Below are positions 22,756-32,247 of a stretch of 64,000 nt of DNA, one piece after another. This DNA comes from Azospirillum brasilense (GTDB lineage: Bacteria > Pseudomonadota > Alphaproteobacteria > Azospirillales > Azospirillaceae): the NCBI RefSeq assembly GCF_008365405.1, contig NZ_QOKV01000003.1, positions 62,001 through 126,000 on the forward strand, read 5' to 3'. The position numbers and the translations under genes were made by a program. Position 1 is the first letter of the stretch. Each line of letters begins with the position of its first letter. A model generated the notes under the pieces. It ran no database searches. It worked only from the letters and a program-made list of their open reading frames with translations, and had not been told where the DNA came from.

Positions 22756-23988
22756 ATGCGTTCGGCCAGAGCCGGAGACGACCGCGCGACCGGGAACCGG
22801 CGTCCTACTTCAGCGATTCCCCTCGATGTACGCGGGCGCGGCTTTTCCAGCCGTGCCGCCCTGCCGGTCATGGAAGGCTGGATCGACGCCGCCGTCGACC
22901 CTCTGCCGCCGCGCGCCGTGGCTCTCGCCGACCTCGCCGCCACGCTGGCGGAGGGGGTGGTTCTCGCCGAGCCGGTGACCGCGCCGGGGGATTGGCCGCC
23001 CGCCGACCGGGCCGCCCGCGACGGGGTGGCGGTGGCCTCCAGCGACACGCTGGGCGCCGGCTCCTACAACCCGGTTCCGCTGCCGGGCGCCGTGACGGTC
23101 GCGGCGGGCGAGACGATGCCGTCGGGAACCGACGCGGTCCTGCCCGTGGAGGCCATGCAGGCCGACGGCCCCTTCGTCGAAGCGCTGGGCAGCGCCGCCC
23201 CGGGCGACGGGGTGGAGCGGCAGGGGGAGGGGCTGCGCGGCGGGACGGTCCTGCTGAAGGCCGGGCACCGTTTGCGCCCGCAGGATCTTGGATTGTTCGC
23301 CGCGCTGGGGATCGGCACGGTGCGTGTCGGCGCCCGACCGCGGGTGCGGATCGTGCTGGCCGGGGGACCGCGGTCCGGACCCGAGACGCTGGGCGCCATG
23401 CTGACCGCGCTGGTGGCGCGCGATGGCGGCGTGGCGGAGCTGGTGGGGCCGCTGCCGGCGGACCGCGCCGTCCTGGCCGCCGCCTACGCGGCTCCCGGCG
23501 CCGACCTGCTGATCTCCGCCGGGCGCACCGGGGTGGGGGAGGATGACGTGGCCCCGCTGGCGCTGGCCGAGGCGGGGCAACTCGCTCTGCACGGCGTGGC
23601 CCTGCGCCCCGGCGATTCGGCGGCGCTGGGGACGGCCGGCGGCGTCCCCGCCGTGCTTCTGCCCGGTGAACCGATGGCCTGCCTGACGGCCTATGAGCTG
23701 CTGGCTGGCCGGGCGGTGCGCCGTCTGGCCGGTCGGGACTCCGCGCTGCCGCATCCGGCTGTCCCCGCCGTGGCGGTGCGCAAGCTGGTGTCGGAGATCG
23801 GCTGCACCGAACTGTACCGCGTGCGCCGGACGGCGGATGGGATGGTCGAGCCGGTCGCCTCCCCGCACCGGCCGGGTCTGGCCGGGGCGGTGCTGGCCGA
23901 CGGCTTTGTGCTGATCCCCGCGGACAGCGAGGGTTTTCCCGCCGGGGCGACCGTGACCCTGCGCTGTTTTGACGGTACAAGTCTCTGA
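22756..23988 (+). CDS. Degenerate MoeA-like molybdopterin-binding protein
   Basis: 410 residues from ATG 22756 (an ATG at 22870 is possible). The fold resembles MoeA: an N-terminal LPPRAVALADLAATLAEGVVLAE, then DRAARDGVAVAS where MoeA has SxMDGYAV, and a MoCF-like middle. Here the catalytic GDE loop is absent (AGGPRSGPETLGA instead of STGDE-type), SGGxS has become SAGRTG, and the LPGFP motif is LPGEP. It therefore probably binds but may not process molybdopterin. It lies 26 nt ahead of the true MoeA-type fusion gene, which suggests a paired or regulatory subunit. Function is inferred. Confidence 0.7.
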   Translation: MRSARAGDDRATGNRRPTSAIPLDVRGRGFSSRAALPVMEGWIDAAVDPLPPRAVALADLAATLAEGVVLAEPVTAPGDWPPADRAARDGVAVASSDTLGAGSYNPVPLPGAVTVAAGETMPSGTDAVLPVEAMQADGPFVEALGSAAPGDGVERQGEGLRGGTVLLKAGHRLRPQDLGLFAALGIGTVRVGARPRVRIVLAGGPRSGPETLGAMLTALVARDGGVAELVGPLPADRAVLAAAYAAPGADLLISAGRTGVGEDDVAPLALAEAGQLALHGVALRPGDSAALGTAGGVPAVLLPGEPMACLTAYELLAGRAVRRLAGRDSALPHPAVPAVAVRKLVSEIGCTELYRVRRTADGMVEPVASPHRPGLAGAVLADGFVLIPADSEGFPAGATVTLRCFDGTSL

Positions 23989-24014
23989 ACGGCATCGAGC
24001 GAGGGGGGAAGGGC

Positions 24015-26000
24015 GTGTCCAACCAGGACATCCGGCGATTCGGCATCCGGCGATTTGTTGCCCAGGCGGCCCGGCAGGAGCAGTTTCTCGAGGTGGTTGG
24101 CCGTGACGAGGCCGAGGCGCGGTTCCGCCGCCATCTCGACCTGACGCCCAAGGGGGCGGAGACGGTGCCGCTGGGCGCCGCGCTGGGCCGCGTGCTGGCC
24201 GTCGACGTGGTGGCGGAGGTCGATGTCCCCGGCTTTGACCGTTCCTCGGTGGACGGCTTCGCGGTGCGCGCCGCCGACACCCAGGGGGCGGGTGAGGACA
24301 CGCCGGTCGTGCTGCGCCTGAACGAGGAGGTGCTGTCCGCCGGGCGCGTTCCGACGCTGACCGTCGCCCCCGGCACGGCCACCGTGCTCGCCACCGGCGG
24401 CATGCTGCCGCGCGGCGCCGACGCCGTGGTGATGGTCGAGCACACCGAATCGCATGAGGACGACGACGCTCTTCTGGTGGAGATCCGCAAGCCGGTGGTG
24501 CCCGGTGCCTTCGTCGCCGCCGCCGGGTCGGACATCGGGCGCGGCGAGACGGTGATGCGGCGCGGGCAGCTGCTGACCTCCCGCGAGATCGGCGTGCTGG
24601 CGGCCATCGGGCGGGCCGAGGTCTCGGTGGTCCGCCGCCCCCGCGTGGCCATCCTGTCCACCGGCGACGAGATCGTCGCCCCCGGCGAGCCGATCCGGCC
24701 CGGCGCCGTCTATGACTCGAACGCCGCCATCCTCGCCGCCGCGGTGGAGGAGCTGGGCGGGGAGCCGGTCCGGCTGGGCATCGCCCGCGACGACGAGGCG
24801 GAGCTGGCGCCGTTGGTCGAACGGGGGCTGGCCTGCGACGCGCTGCTGCTGTCGGGCGGAACGTCGAAGGGGGCGGGCGACCTGTCCTACCGCATCGTCA
24901 GCCGCCTGACCGACCCCGGGATCGTTGCGCACGGCGTCGCGCTGAAGCCCGGCAAGCCTCTGTGCCTCGCCGTAACGAAGGGCAAGCCGGTGGTGATCCT
25001 GCCCGGCTTCCCGACCTCCGCCATGTTCACCTTCCACGAGTTCGTCGCCCCGGTGCTGCGCGCGCTGGCCGGCCTGCCCCCTGCGGCGAAGGAGAGCGTG
25101 GATGCGACGGTGCCGATGCGGCTGGGATCGGAACGGGGCCGAACCGAATATGTGATGGTCTCGCTGGTGCGCGGGGCGGACGGCGGGCTGGCGGCCTATC
25201 CGTTGTCCAAGGGCTCCGGCGCGGTGACCGCCTTCAGCGCGGCGGACGGCTTCATCGCCATCGACCCGCAGGCCGAGGCGGTGGAGGCCGGCACCCCGGT
25301 GTCGGTGCAGCGCATCGGGCGCGACACCCGCCCCGCCGACCTGATCGTGATCGGCAGCCATTGCGTCGGGCTGGACGCCATCACCGGCCGGCTGGTCGGG
25401 GAGGGGCTGACGGTCAAGGCGCTGAACGTCGGTTCCATGGGCGGCCTCGCCGCCGCCCGGCGCGGCGAATGCGACGTGGCGGCCATCCACCTGATGGACC
25501 CGAAGAGCGGGGAGTACAACCGCCCCTTCCTGACCCCGGCGCTCGGCCTCGTGACCGGCTACCGCCGTCTTCAGGGCATCGTCTTCCGCAAGGGCGACGA
25601 TCGTTTCGAAGGCAAAACGGCCGAGGAGGCCGGTCTGGCGGCGGCGCAGGACCCCGACTGCATCCTGGTCAACCGCAACGCCGGCAGCGGCACCCGTATC
25701 CTGACCGACCGCCTGCTTGGCGCGGCGCGCCCCAACGGCTACTGGTCGCAGGCCAAGTCGCACAACGCCGTGGCGGTGGCGGTCGCCCAGGGCCGCGCCG
25801 ACTGGGGTGTCGCCATCGACAGCGTCGCCACCCTCTACGGGCTGGGCTTCCTGCCCCTGCAGGCGGAGCATTACGACTTCGTGATCCCCGACGACCGCCG
25901 GGACCGGCCGGCGGTCCGGCGCTTCCTGGCGGCGCTGGCCGATCCGGCGGTGCGGGAGAAGCTGACGGCGCTCGGCTTCACCGTTCCGGAAGCGGAATAA
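24015..26000 (+). CDS. MoeA domain fused to a periplasmic-binding-protein-like domain
   Basis: 661 residues from GTG 24015 (GAGGGGGGAAG upstream). Residues about 40-445 are MoeA, with all motifs: DRSSVDGFAVRA, GGMLPRGADAVVMVEHTE, ILSTGDEIVAPGEPI, LLLSGGTSKGAGD and VVILPGFPTSAMFTF. MoeA inserts molybdate (or tungstate) into adenylylated molybdopterin. Residues about 460-660 are the periplasmic-binding-fold domain found fused in some Mo-cofactor proteins: LIVIGSHCVGLDAI, LNVGSMGGLAAARRGECDVAAIHL, ILVNRNAGSGTRILTDRLL, ADWGVAIDSVA. It is cytoplasmic here since there is no signal peptide, and may hold the metal oxyanion. The end overlaps the convergent pirin gene by 23 nt. Confidence 0.9.
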   Translation: MSNQDIRRFGIRRFVAQAARQEQFLEVVGRDEAEARFRRHLDLTPKGAETVPLGAALGRVLAVDVVAEVDVPGFDRSSVDGFAVRAADTQGAGEDTPVVLRLNEEVLSAGRVPTLTVAPGTATVLATGGMLPRGADAVVMVEHTESHEDDDALLVEIRKPVVPGAFVAAAGSDIGRGETVMRRGQLLTSREIGVLAAIGRAEVSVVRRPRVAILSTGDEIVAPGEPIRPGAVYDSNAAILAAAVEELGGEPVRLGIARDDEAELAPLVERGLACDALLLSGGTSKGAGDLSYRIVSRLTDPGIVAHGVALKPGKPLCLAVTKGKPVVILPGFPTSAMFTFHEFVAPVLRALAGLPPAAKESVDATVPMRLGSERGRTEYVMVSLVRGADGGLAAYPLSKGSGAVTAFSAADGFIAIDPQAEAVEAGTPVSVQRIGRDTRPADLIVIGSHCVGLDAITGRLVGEGLTVKALNVGSMGGLAAARRGECDVAAIHLMDPKSGEYNRPFLTPALGLVTGYRRLQGIVFRKGDDRFEGKTAEEAGLAAAQDPDCILVNRNAGSGTRILTDRLLGAARPNGYWSQAKSHNAVAVAVAQGRADWGVAIDSVATLYGLGFLPLQAEHYDFVIPDDRRDRPAVRRFLAALADPAVREKLTALGFTVPEAE

Positions 26001-26880
26001 ACTCCGTCTCGCCGGGAACGGCGTCGAACCGCCCGGCCTTCCATTCGGCCTTGGCCTGTTCGATGCGGTCCTGGCGGCTGGACACGAAGTTCCACCAGAT
26101 GTGGCGCGGGCCGTCCATCACGGCGCCGCCCAGCAGGATCAGGCGGGCGGCCGTTTCGGCCTCCACCGTCACCGCGTCGCCGGGGCGCAGCACCAGAAGC
26201 CGCCCGGACTCGAAGCGGTCGCCGTGGATCGTGACGGTGCCGTCGGCGATGTAGAGCGCCCGCTCCTCCGTCTCGCGGTCGATGGGCAGGCGGGCGCCGG
26301 CGTCCAGCGAGGCATCGACGTACAGCGTGTCCCACAGCGTGTTCATGGGCGAACGTACACCGTACGCCTCGCCCGCGACGACGCGCAGCCGCTTGCCCTC
26401 GCCCTCGACCACCGGCAGCTCGTCGGCGCCGAGATGGACGAAGTCTGGGTCGGTCTCCTCATGGGTCTTGGGCAGGGCGACCCAGGACTGGATGCCCGAC
26501 AGCAGCCGGTCGCGCCCGCGCTCGTCGGTGGCGGAGCGTTCGGAATGGGCGATGCCGCGCCCGGCGGTCATCCAGTTCACCGCCCCCGGCCGGATCGGCA
26601 GGACGGTGCCCAGGCTGTCGCGGTGCAGGATCTCGCCGTCGAACAGATAGGTGACGGTGGCCAGCCCGATGTGCGGGTGGGGGCGGACGTCGATGCCCGC
26701 CCCGGCCTTGAGGATCGCCGGCCCCATCTGGTCGAGGAAGACGAAGGGCCCGACCATCCGCTTGCGGACGGAGGGCAGGGCGCGCCGCACCTCGAACCCG
26801 CCGATGTCGCTGGTGCGCGGGACGACCACCGTTTCCAGCCAGCCGTCCGGAGACTCGGTCGATGTTGGGGCCGTCGTCAT
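25978..26880 (-). CDS. Pirin family protein (bicupin)
   Basis: 300 residues from ATG 26880, with a GGGAGGA site upstream. The N-terminal cupin has the metal-binding motif HPHIGLATVTYLFDGE, an HRDS segment and HSERSA. The second cupin ends in GGAVMDGPRHIWWNFVSS. Pirins are metal-dependent and often show quercetinase activity or act as redox-sensitive regulators. The real substrate is not predictable. A second, divergent pirin is encoded at 44474. The gene converges on the MoeA fusion with a 23-nt overlap of coding ends. Confidence 0.93.
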   Translation of the reverse strand: MTTAPTSTESPDGWLETVVVPRTSDIGGFEVRRALPSVRKRMVGPFVFLDQMGPAILKAGAGIDVRPHPHIGLATVTYLFDGEILHRDSLGTVLPIRPGAVNWMTAGRGIAHSERSATDERGRDRLLSGIQSWVALPKTHEETDPDFVHLGADELPVVEGEGKRLRVVAGEAYGVRSPMNTLWDTLYVDASLDAGARLPIDRETEERALYIADGTVTIHGDRFESGRLLVLRPGDAVTVEAETAARLILLGGAVMDGPRHIWWNFVSSRQDRIEQAKAEWKAGRFDAVPGETEFIPLPER

Positions 26881-26969
26881 GCTTGTCCTCCCGTTCCCGA
26901 AGCCTGTTCCCAATGGTGGGTGCCCCCAACAGGTGGGGACCGGCGCCGCGAATGGGAGGGGGAAAGCGT

Positions 26970-27248
26970 TCAGTGCTTGGGGGTGCCGCAGCCACCGCTG
27001 CCGCAGCCGCAGCCGCCGGCCGGCGCGGTGACGTGGATGGCGCCGCGCGCCGTGGCCAGCAGCACGTCCAGCGGGATGCCGGTGGCCTTGGCGAGATCGC
27101 TCAGGCTGGCGCTGTCGGGCACGCCGACGCCGGGGTTGAAGACCGGGTGGATCTGCGCCAGCCGGCTCACGGCGTCGGGATCGACGGCGTTCAGCGCGCC
27201 CAGGGTGGTGTCGCCGGTCAGGGTGTTGGCGATCAGGATGTCGGCCAT
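26970..27248 (-). CDS. Small cysteine-tailed protein, possibly DUF1858-like
   Basis: 92 residues from ATG 27248. Residues 1-75 form a small alpha-helical unit (DTTLGALNAVDPDAVSRLA, later SLSDLAKATGIPLDVLL) that reminds me of the DUF1858 / hybrid-cluster-associated domain. This resemblance is weak evidence. The C-terminus is a metal-ligand-like tail, GGCGCGSGGCGTPKH, with three cysteines. It lies upstream of the pirin gene on the same strand (89 nt gap). A metal or Fe-S binding role is likely, but the specific function is unknown. Confidence 0.6.
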   Translation of the reverse strand: MADILIANTLTGDTTLGALNAVDPDAVSRLAQIHPVFNPGVGVPDSASLSDLAKATGIPLDVLLATARGAIHVTAPAGGCGCGSGGCGTPKH

Positions 27249-27376
27249 GGCGTGTCCGAAGCGGGAGGGAGGAGGAATCGGCGCAAGCCGACGGTGCCGC
27301 CCGACCAAAGAGCCTTCCTTGACGCCTGTCAAGACGGCGGCGCTGGAAAGAGCCGGCGGAAAAAGGACCCGAAACG

Positions 27377-27412
27377 CCGAAGGGCCCGCGCGGTGCTGCG
27401 CAGGCCCTTCGG
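27377..27412 (-). terminator. Terminator after tRNA-Ala
   Basis: CCGAAGGGCC and its complement GGCCCTTCGG form a 10-bp stem with an inner GCGC pair, starting 5 nt after the tRNA CCA end on the minus strand. The following minus-strand bases contain two T-runs. Confidence 0.6.
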
Positions 27413-27417
27413 GTGTT

Positions 27418-27493
<76 letters not shown>

Positions 27494-27634
27494 GAAACTC
27501 TGGGCGACGAGCCTTGCGGCCTGCCTCGGTGGAGCGGGATATTGGTCAGGACGGGGGTCCGATGCAAGAGAAAAATTCAGCCCCGTCCCGCTTTTTTCCG
27601 CTCACCCGCCCCCGTCTTCCAAGGGGGAGCGCGA

Positions 27635-28027
27635 TCAGCGCTCCTCCTCGTCCTCGCCTTCGACGTCGACGACCTCGTCCATGTCGTCCTCACCCAGCTC
27701 CGAGGTGTCCTCGATCAGGACATCGTCCTCGTCCTCGGGCGTCTCGTCGGTTTCCTCGATGTCGTCGACGGTCACATCGTCCTCGACTTCGTCGAGTTCC
27801 GTCGACTCTTCCTCCTCGGTCTCGGTTTCCTCGTCCTCCGAGGAGACCACCGGGGCCTTCTTGACATCATCGACCGGCGCCGGGCGCGCCTTGCGGGACT
27901 TCAGCAACGCCTCGGGATCGAACTGCGCTCCGCAGCTCGGGCACACCGGCGGGTCCTTGCGCAGATCGTAATAGCGCGCGCCACAGCTCGGGCAGATGCG
28001 CTTGACGCCCCATTCGGGTTTGGCCAC
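27635..28027 (-). CDS. TIGR02300 family acidic zinc-ribbon protein
   Basis: 130 residues. Two CxxC pairs (ICPSCG at 12-17 and VCPSCG at 29-34), around a YYDLRKDPP motif, form a zinc ribbon typical of the FYDLN-acid family. Residues 55-130 are extremely acidic, mainly Glu and Asp with few other residues, and likely disordered. The family is a lineage marker for alphaproteobacteria and its role is not known. It may contact RNA polymerase or the ribosome through the ribbon (inference). It lies upstream of tRNA-Ala on the same strand. Confidence 0.9.
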   Translation of the reverse strand: MAKPEWGVKRICPSCGARYYDLRKDPPVCPSCGAQFDPEALLKSRKARPAPVDDVKKAPVVSSEDEETETEEEESTELDEVEDDVTVDDIEETDETPEDEDDVLIEDTSELGEDDMDEVVDVEGEDEEER

Positions 28028-28232
28028 GCCTCGTCCTCCGTCACGTTCCTAGGGAATGCCCAATTCGGGAATTGCAAGCCGCGCCCTTTGCCACGCCGGC
28101 GGGCGCTTGTCAAAAAAAAGTTCGCTGAATGTCGCCGTCGGCGTGGCAGGGCCGTCGGCCGGTGCCAAACTTCACCCTGCGGTGGTCCTCCGGGCCGCCG
28201 TCAAGGATACCATGATAAAGGGGGAGGAACCG

Positions 28233-29999
28233 ATGCCGATCCTGCTGTCCCGCCGCTGGCGGGCGCTGCTGTCCGCCGGCCTGCTGGCGGCGCTGCCGCT
28301 GGAGGCCGTGGCCCAGACGTCGCCGTCCGCCGCCGGCGATGTGGCGCCGGAGCGCGCGACCGGACGCGGCAGCCGCAGCGTCGACACCGCCACGCGCCAC
28401 ATGGTGGCCGCCGCGAATCCGCTGGCGGCGGAGGCCGGGCGCGAGATCCTGCGGGCGGGGGGCAGCGCGGTTGACGCGGCCATCGCCGTGCAGCTCGTCC
28501 TGAATCTGGTGGAACCGCAAAGCTCCGGAGTCGGGGGCGGCGCCTTCCTGGTCCATTACGAAGCCGCAACGAAGGCGGTGACCTCCCTCGACGGGCGCGA
28601 GACGGCGCCGGCTGCGGCGACTCCGGAGCGTTTCCTGGGGGCGGACGGCAAGCCGATGCCCTTCTACGACGCGGTGGTCGGCGGCCGGTCGGTCGGGGTG
28701 CCGGGCACGGTGATGCTGCTGGAGCACGCCCACCGCACGCACGGCAAACTGCCCTGGCCCCGCCTGTTCGAACGCGCCATCGCGCTGGCCGAGACCGGCT
28801 TCACGGTCAGCCCCCGGCTGAACGGCCAGCTGGCGATGGAGAAGCACCTGCCGGCCAACCCCGCGGCCCGCGCCTATTTCTACCAGCCGGACGGCACGCC
28901 CTGGCCGGTCGGCCATGTCCTGAAGAACCCGGAGTTCGCGGCGACCCTGCGCGCCATCGCCGACAAGGGTTCCGCCGCCTTCTACGAGGGGCCGATCGCC
29001 GCCGACCTCGTCAAGGCGGTGACCGGCCACCCCACCAACCCCGGCGACATGACCGAGGCCGACCTCAAGGCCTACCGGGTCAAGGAACGGGAGCCGGTCT
29101 GCGGTCCCTACCGCGCCTACACCCTGTGCGGCATGGGACCGCCCAGCTCCGGCGGGGTCGCGGTGCTGCAGATGCTGGCCTTCCTGGAGGGCCGCGACAT
29201 GGCCGCCACCCGCAACGATCCGGCGCTGGCGGCGCACTGGATGTCGGAGGCCGGGCGACTCGCCTTCGCCGACCGCGGCCTCTATCTGGCCGACCCCGAT
29301 TTCGTGTCGGTGCCGGTGAAGGGGCTGCTCGACCGCGGTTATCTGGCGAGCCGCGCCGCCCTGGTCGGCGAGCGGTCGATGGGCAAGGCCCAGCCGGGCG
29401 AGCCGCCCTTCAAGCAGGGTCGCGCCTGGGGCTTCGCCGAGGCCGAGGAGCATGGCACCAGCCACATCTCCGTGGTCGACGGGGCGGGCAACGCGGTCGC
29501 CATGACCACCACCATCGAGGATGGCTTCGGCTCCCGCCTGATGGTGCGCGGCTTCTTGTTGAACAACGAGCTGACCGACTTCGCCTTCACCCCGACGGAA
29601 GACGGCAAGCCGGTCGCCAACCGGGTCGAGCCGGGCAAGCGGCCGCGCAGCTCGATGGCGCCGACCCTGGTCTTCCGCGACGGGGCCCTGGTCGCTTCGG
29701 TGGGGTCGCCGGGGGGCAGCAACATCATCAATTACGTGGGCAAGACGCTGGTCGCCCTGCTCGACTGGACCCTCGACCCGCAGGCGGCGGTGGACGCCCC
29801 CAATTTCGGCAGCCGCAACGGCCCGACCGAGCTGGAGCAGGGCACCGAGGCGGAAGGCTGGATCGCGGCGCTGGAGGCGCGGGGACACACGGTCAAGGCG
29901 ATGGAGCTGACCTCCGGCACCCAGGCGATCGTGGTGACCGGCCAAGGGCTGTCCGGCGGCGCCGACACCCGGCGCGAGGGGGTGGCGGTCGGCGACTGA
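28233..29999 (+). CDS. ggt: Gamma-glutamyltransferase precursor
   Basis: 588 residues from ATG 28233, which has GGGGGAGGAA immediately upstream and begins a signal peptide (LLSAGLLAALPLEAVAQ). Precursor enzymes self-cleave to large and small subunits. The new N-terminal nucleophile is Thr409 in the EEHGTSHIS motif. Also present are the large-subunit GGSAVDAAIAVQLVLNLVEP, SSGVGGGAFLVHY and, in the small subunit, NRVEPGKRPRSSMAPT and VGSPGGSNIINYV. It hydrolyses glutathione and other gamma-glutamyl compounds in the periplasm, releasing glutamate and aiding sulfur and nitrogen recovery. It is a single gene 87 nt before aroA. Confidence 0.96.
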   Translation: MPILLSRRWRALLSAGLLAALPLEAVAQTSPSAAGDVAPERATGRGSRSVDTATRHMVAAANPLAAEAGREILRAGGSAVDAAIAVQLVLNLVEPQSSGVGGGAFLVHYEAATKAVTSLDGRETAPAAATPERFLGADGKPMPFYDAVVGGRSVGVPGTVMLLEHAHRTHGKLPWPRLFERAIALAETGFTVSPRLNGQLAMEKHLPANPAARAYFYQPDGTPWPVGHVLKNPEFAATLRAIADKGSAAFYEGPIAADLVKAVTGHPTNPGDMTEADLKAYRVKEREPVCGPYRAYTLCGMGPPSSGGVAVLQMLAFLEGRDMAATRNDPALAAHWMSEAGRLAFADRGLYLADPDFVSVPVKGLLDRGYLASRAALVGERSMGKAQPGEPPFKQGRAWGFAEAEEHGTSHISVVDGAGNAVAMTTTIEDGFGSRLMVRGFLLNNELTDFAFTPTEDGKPVANRVEPGKRPRSSMAPTLVFRDGALVASVGSPGGSNIINYVGKTLVALLDWTLDPQAAVDAPNFGSRNGPTELEQGTEAEGWIAALEARGHTVKAMELTSGTQAIVVTGQGLSGGADTRREGVAVGD

Positions 30000-30086
30000 C
30001 GGGGCGAACCGCGCATCGCTCGCATCGCCCTTCCCGCTGTGCTAGGTACTCCGCCCTGGTCACATTCTTGTCTGGGGAGTCCTCCC

Positions 30087-31424
30087 ATGCTGCAGGCGAA
30101 GCCGCTTCGCTCATCCTCCACCGGCGCGCTGGCCGGCACGATCCGCGTGCCGGGCGACAAGTCGATTTCGCACCGGTCGCTGATGCTGGGCGCCGTTGCG
30201 GTGGGCGAAACCGTCATCCACGGCCTGCTGGAAGGGGAGGACGTGCTGAACACCGCCGCCGCCATGCGCCTGCTGGGCGCCCAGGCGGAGCGCGGCGGGG
30301 ACGGCGTGTGGCGCGTGCGCGGCGTCGGTCTGGGCGGGCTGGCGGAACCGGCGCAGGTGCTCGACATGGGCAACAGCGGCACGGCGGCGCGCCTGCTGAT
30401 GGGCCTCGTCGCGTCGCACCCGATCACCTGCGTCTTCACCGGCGACGCCTCGCTGAACAAGCGCCCGATGGCCCGTGTGACCGGCCCGCTGGAGCAGATG
30501 GGCGCACGCTTCGTCGGACGGTCCGGCGGGCGGCTGCCGCTGACCGTGGTCGGCAGCGACCGCACCGTGCCGATCACCTACCGCCTGCCGGTGGCCTCCG
30601 CCCAGGTGAAGTCGGCGATCCTCCTCTGCGGCCTGAACACCGCCGGCACCACCACGGTGATCGAGGCGGAGCCGACCCGCGACCACACCGAGCTGATGCT
30701 GCGCCATTTCGGCGCCACCGTGACGACCGAGCGGATGGAGGACGGCGCGCTCGCCGTGTCCGTCGTCGGCCAGCCGGAGCTGACCGGGCGCACCATCGTG
30801 GTGCCGGCCGACCCCAGTTCCGCCGCCTTCCCGGCGGTGGCGGCGCTGCTGCGCCCCGGCTCGGAGCTGCTGCTGCCCGGCGTCGGCATGAACCCGCGCC
30901 GCACCGGCCTCTACGACACGCTGATCGAGATGGGTGCTGACATCGCCTTCGAGAACCGCCGCGACGAGGCGGGCGAGCCGGTGGCCGACCTGCGGGTCAA
31001 GCACGGCCCGCTGAAGGGCATCGTCGTTCCGGCCGACCGCGCGCCCAGCATGATCGACGAGTACCCGATCCTCGCCGCCGCCGCCGCCTGCGCGGAGGGC
31101 ACCACCGTCATGCTCGGCCTGAAGGAGCTGCGCGTGAAGGAGAGCGACCGCCTCGCCATGGTCGCCGACGGGCTGACCAAGTGCGGCGTGAAGGTCGAGG
31201 TCGGGGCCGACGACAGCCTGACCGTCTACGGCACCGGCACGCCGCCGCAGGGCGGCGCCACCGTCGCCACCGCCATGGACCACCGCATCGCCATGAGCTT
31301 CCTGGTGCTGGGCATGGCCACGGCCGAGCCGGTGCGGGTGGACGACGGCGCTTTCATCGATACCAGCTTCCCCGGCTTCGTCGCCCTGATGAACGGTGTC
31401 GGCGCACAGATCGCGGGGGCGTGA
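30087..31424 (+). CDS. aroA: 3-phosphoshikimate 1-carboxyvinyltransferase (EPSP synthase)
   Basis: 445 residues from ATG 30087 (GGGGAG site). It joins shikimate-3-phosphate and PEP to EPSP in aromatic amino acid synthesis. It shows [19 protein letters not shown], then [40 protein letters not shown] and [13 protein letters not shown]. The overall pattern resembles the class II enzymes typified by Agrobacterium CP4. The residue aligned with CP4 Ala100 is glycine here (NSGT). A 5-nt gap to cmk indicates one operon aroA-cmk-rpsA. Confidence 0.97.
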   Translation: MLQAKPLRSSSTGALAGTIRVPGDKSISHRSLMLGAVAVGETVIHGLLEGEDVLNTAAAMRLLGAQAERGGDGVWRVRGVGLGGLAEPAQVLDMGNSGTAARLLMGLVASHPITCVFTGDASLNKRPMARVTGPLEQMGARFVGRSGGRLPLTVVGSDRTVPITYRLPVASAQVKSAILLCGLNTAGTTTVIEAEPTRDHTELMLRHFGATVTTERMEDGALAVSVVGQPELTGRTIVVPADPSSAAFPAVAALLRPGSELLLPGVGMNPRRTGLYDTLIEMGADIAFENRRDEAGEPVADLRVKHGPLKGIVVPADRAPSMIDEYPILAAAAACAEGTTVMLGLKELRVKESDRLAMVADGLTKCGVKVEVGADDSLTVYGTGTPPQGGATVATAMDHRIAMSFLVLGMATAEPVRVDDGAFIDTSFPGFVALMNGVGAQIAGA

Positions 31425-31429
31425 GGGCG

Positions 31430-32092
31430 ATGGGTCTGGTCATCGCCATCGACGGCCCAGCGGCGGCGGGCAAGGGCACGCTGTCCAAGCGGATCGCCCA
31501 GGTCTACGGCTTCGCGCATCTCGACACGGGAGCGCTCTACCGCGCCGTCGGTGTCGCCGTCCTGCGCGCGGGCGGCGATCCGGCCAATGCGGACGCCGCG
31601 GCAAAGGCCGCCCGCGCGCTGCGGCCGGACGACGGCATCCTGAACGACCCGGCCCTGCGCAGCGACGAGGCGGCGCAGGCGGCCTCCAAGGTCGCCGCGG
31701 TGCCCGAGGTGCGGGCCGCCCTGCTCGATTTCCAGCGGCGCTTCGCCGCCACCCCGCCCGGCGGCACGCCGGGGGCGGTGCTGGACGGGCGGGACGTCGG
31801 AACGGTCGTATGCCCGAACGCCGATGCCAAGCTGTTCGTTACCGCTTCCGTGGAGGTGCGGGCCGAGCGGCGACTCAAGGAGTTGCGGGAACGCGGGATT
31901 CCGGCTATACCGTCCGACGTCCTGGAGGACATGAAGGCCCGTGACACGCGCGACAGCCAGAGGACGGTAGCACCGCTCCTGCCGGCTGCCGACGCTTTTG
32001 TGCTTGATACCTCCGCCCTCGACGCCGACCAGGCGTTCGCAGCGGCGACCGCCTTTATCGGAACGAAAACCGGTTTCGGCCCCAAGGTCTGA
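31430..32092 (+). CDS. cmk: Cytidylate kinase
   Basis: 220 residues. It phosphorylates CMP and dCMP with ATP. The P-loop is [12 protein letters not shown] near residue 7, followed by [12 protein letters not shown] and the substrate-binding [40 protein letters not shown] is the lid and nucleotide-binding segment. Length is normal. It begins 5 nt after the aroA stop codon, with its RBS-like GGGGGCGTGAGGG inside the end of aroA, and precedes rpsA by 155 nt, an arrangement common across proteobacteria. Confidence 0.96.
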   Translation: MGLVIAIDGPAAAGKGTLSKRIAQVYGFAHLDTGALYRAVGVAVLRAGGDPANADAAAKAARALRPDDGILNDPALRSDEAAQAASKVAAVPEVRAALLDFQRRFAATPPGGTPGAVLDGRDVGTVVCPNADAKLFVTASVEVRAERRLKELRERGIPAIPSDVLEDMKARDTRDSQRTVAPLLPAADAFVLDTSALDADQAFAAATAFIGTKTGFGPKV

Positions 32093-32247
32093 GCATCAGG
32101 GTCCGGGCGCTTCGGCCCTCCAACGGAACATATGTCAACCAAGTCGCCGGGCGTGGTGCCCGGCGCGGTGGTCCCATCGGGGGCCGGCCCGTTTTGCCGC
32201 GGGACGGACCATGGCGGGATCGCTTTCGGCCAACCTTAGGAGTTTCA

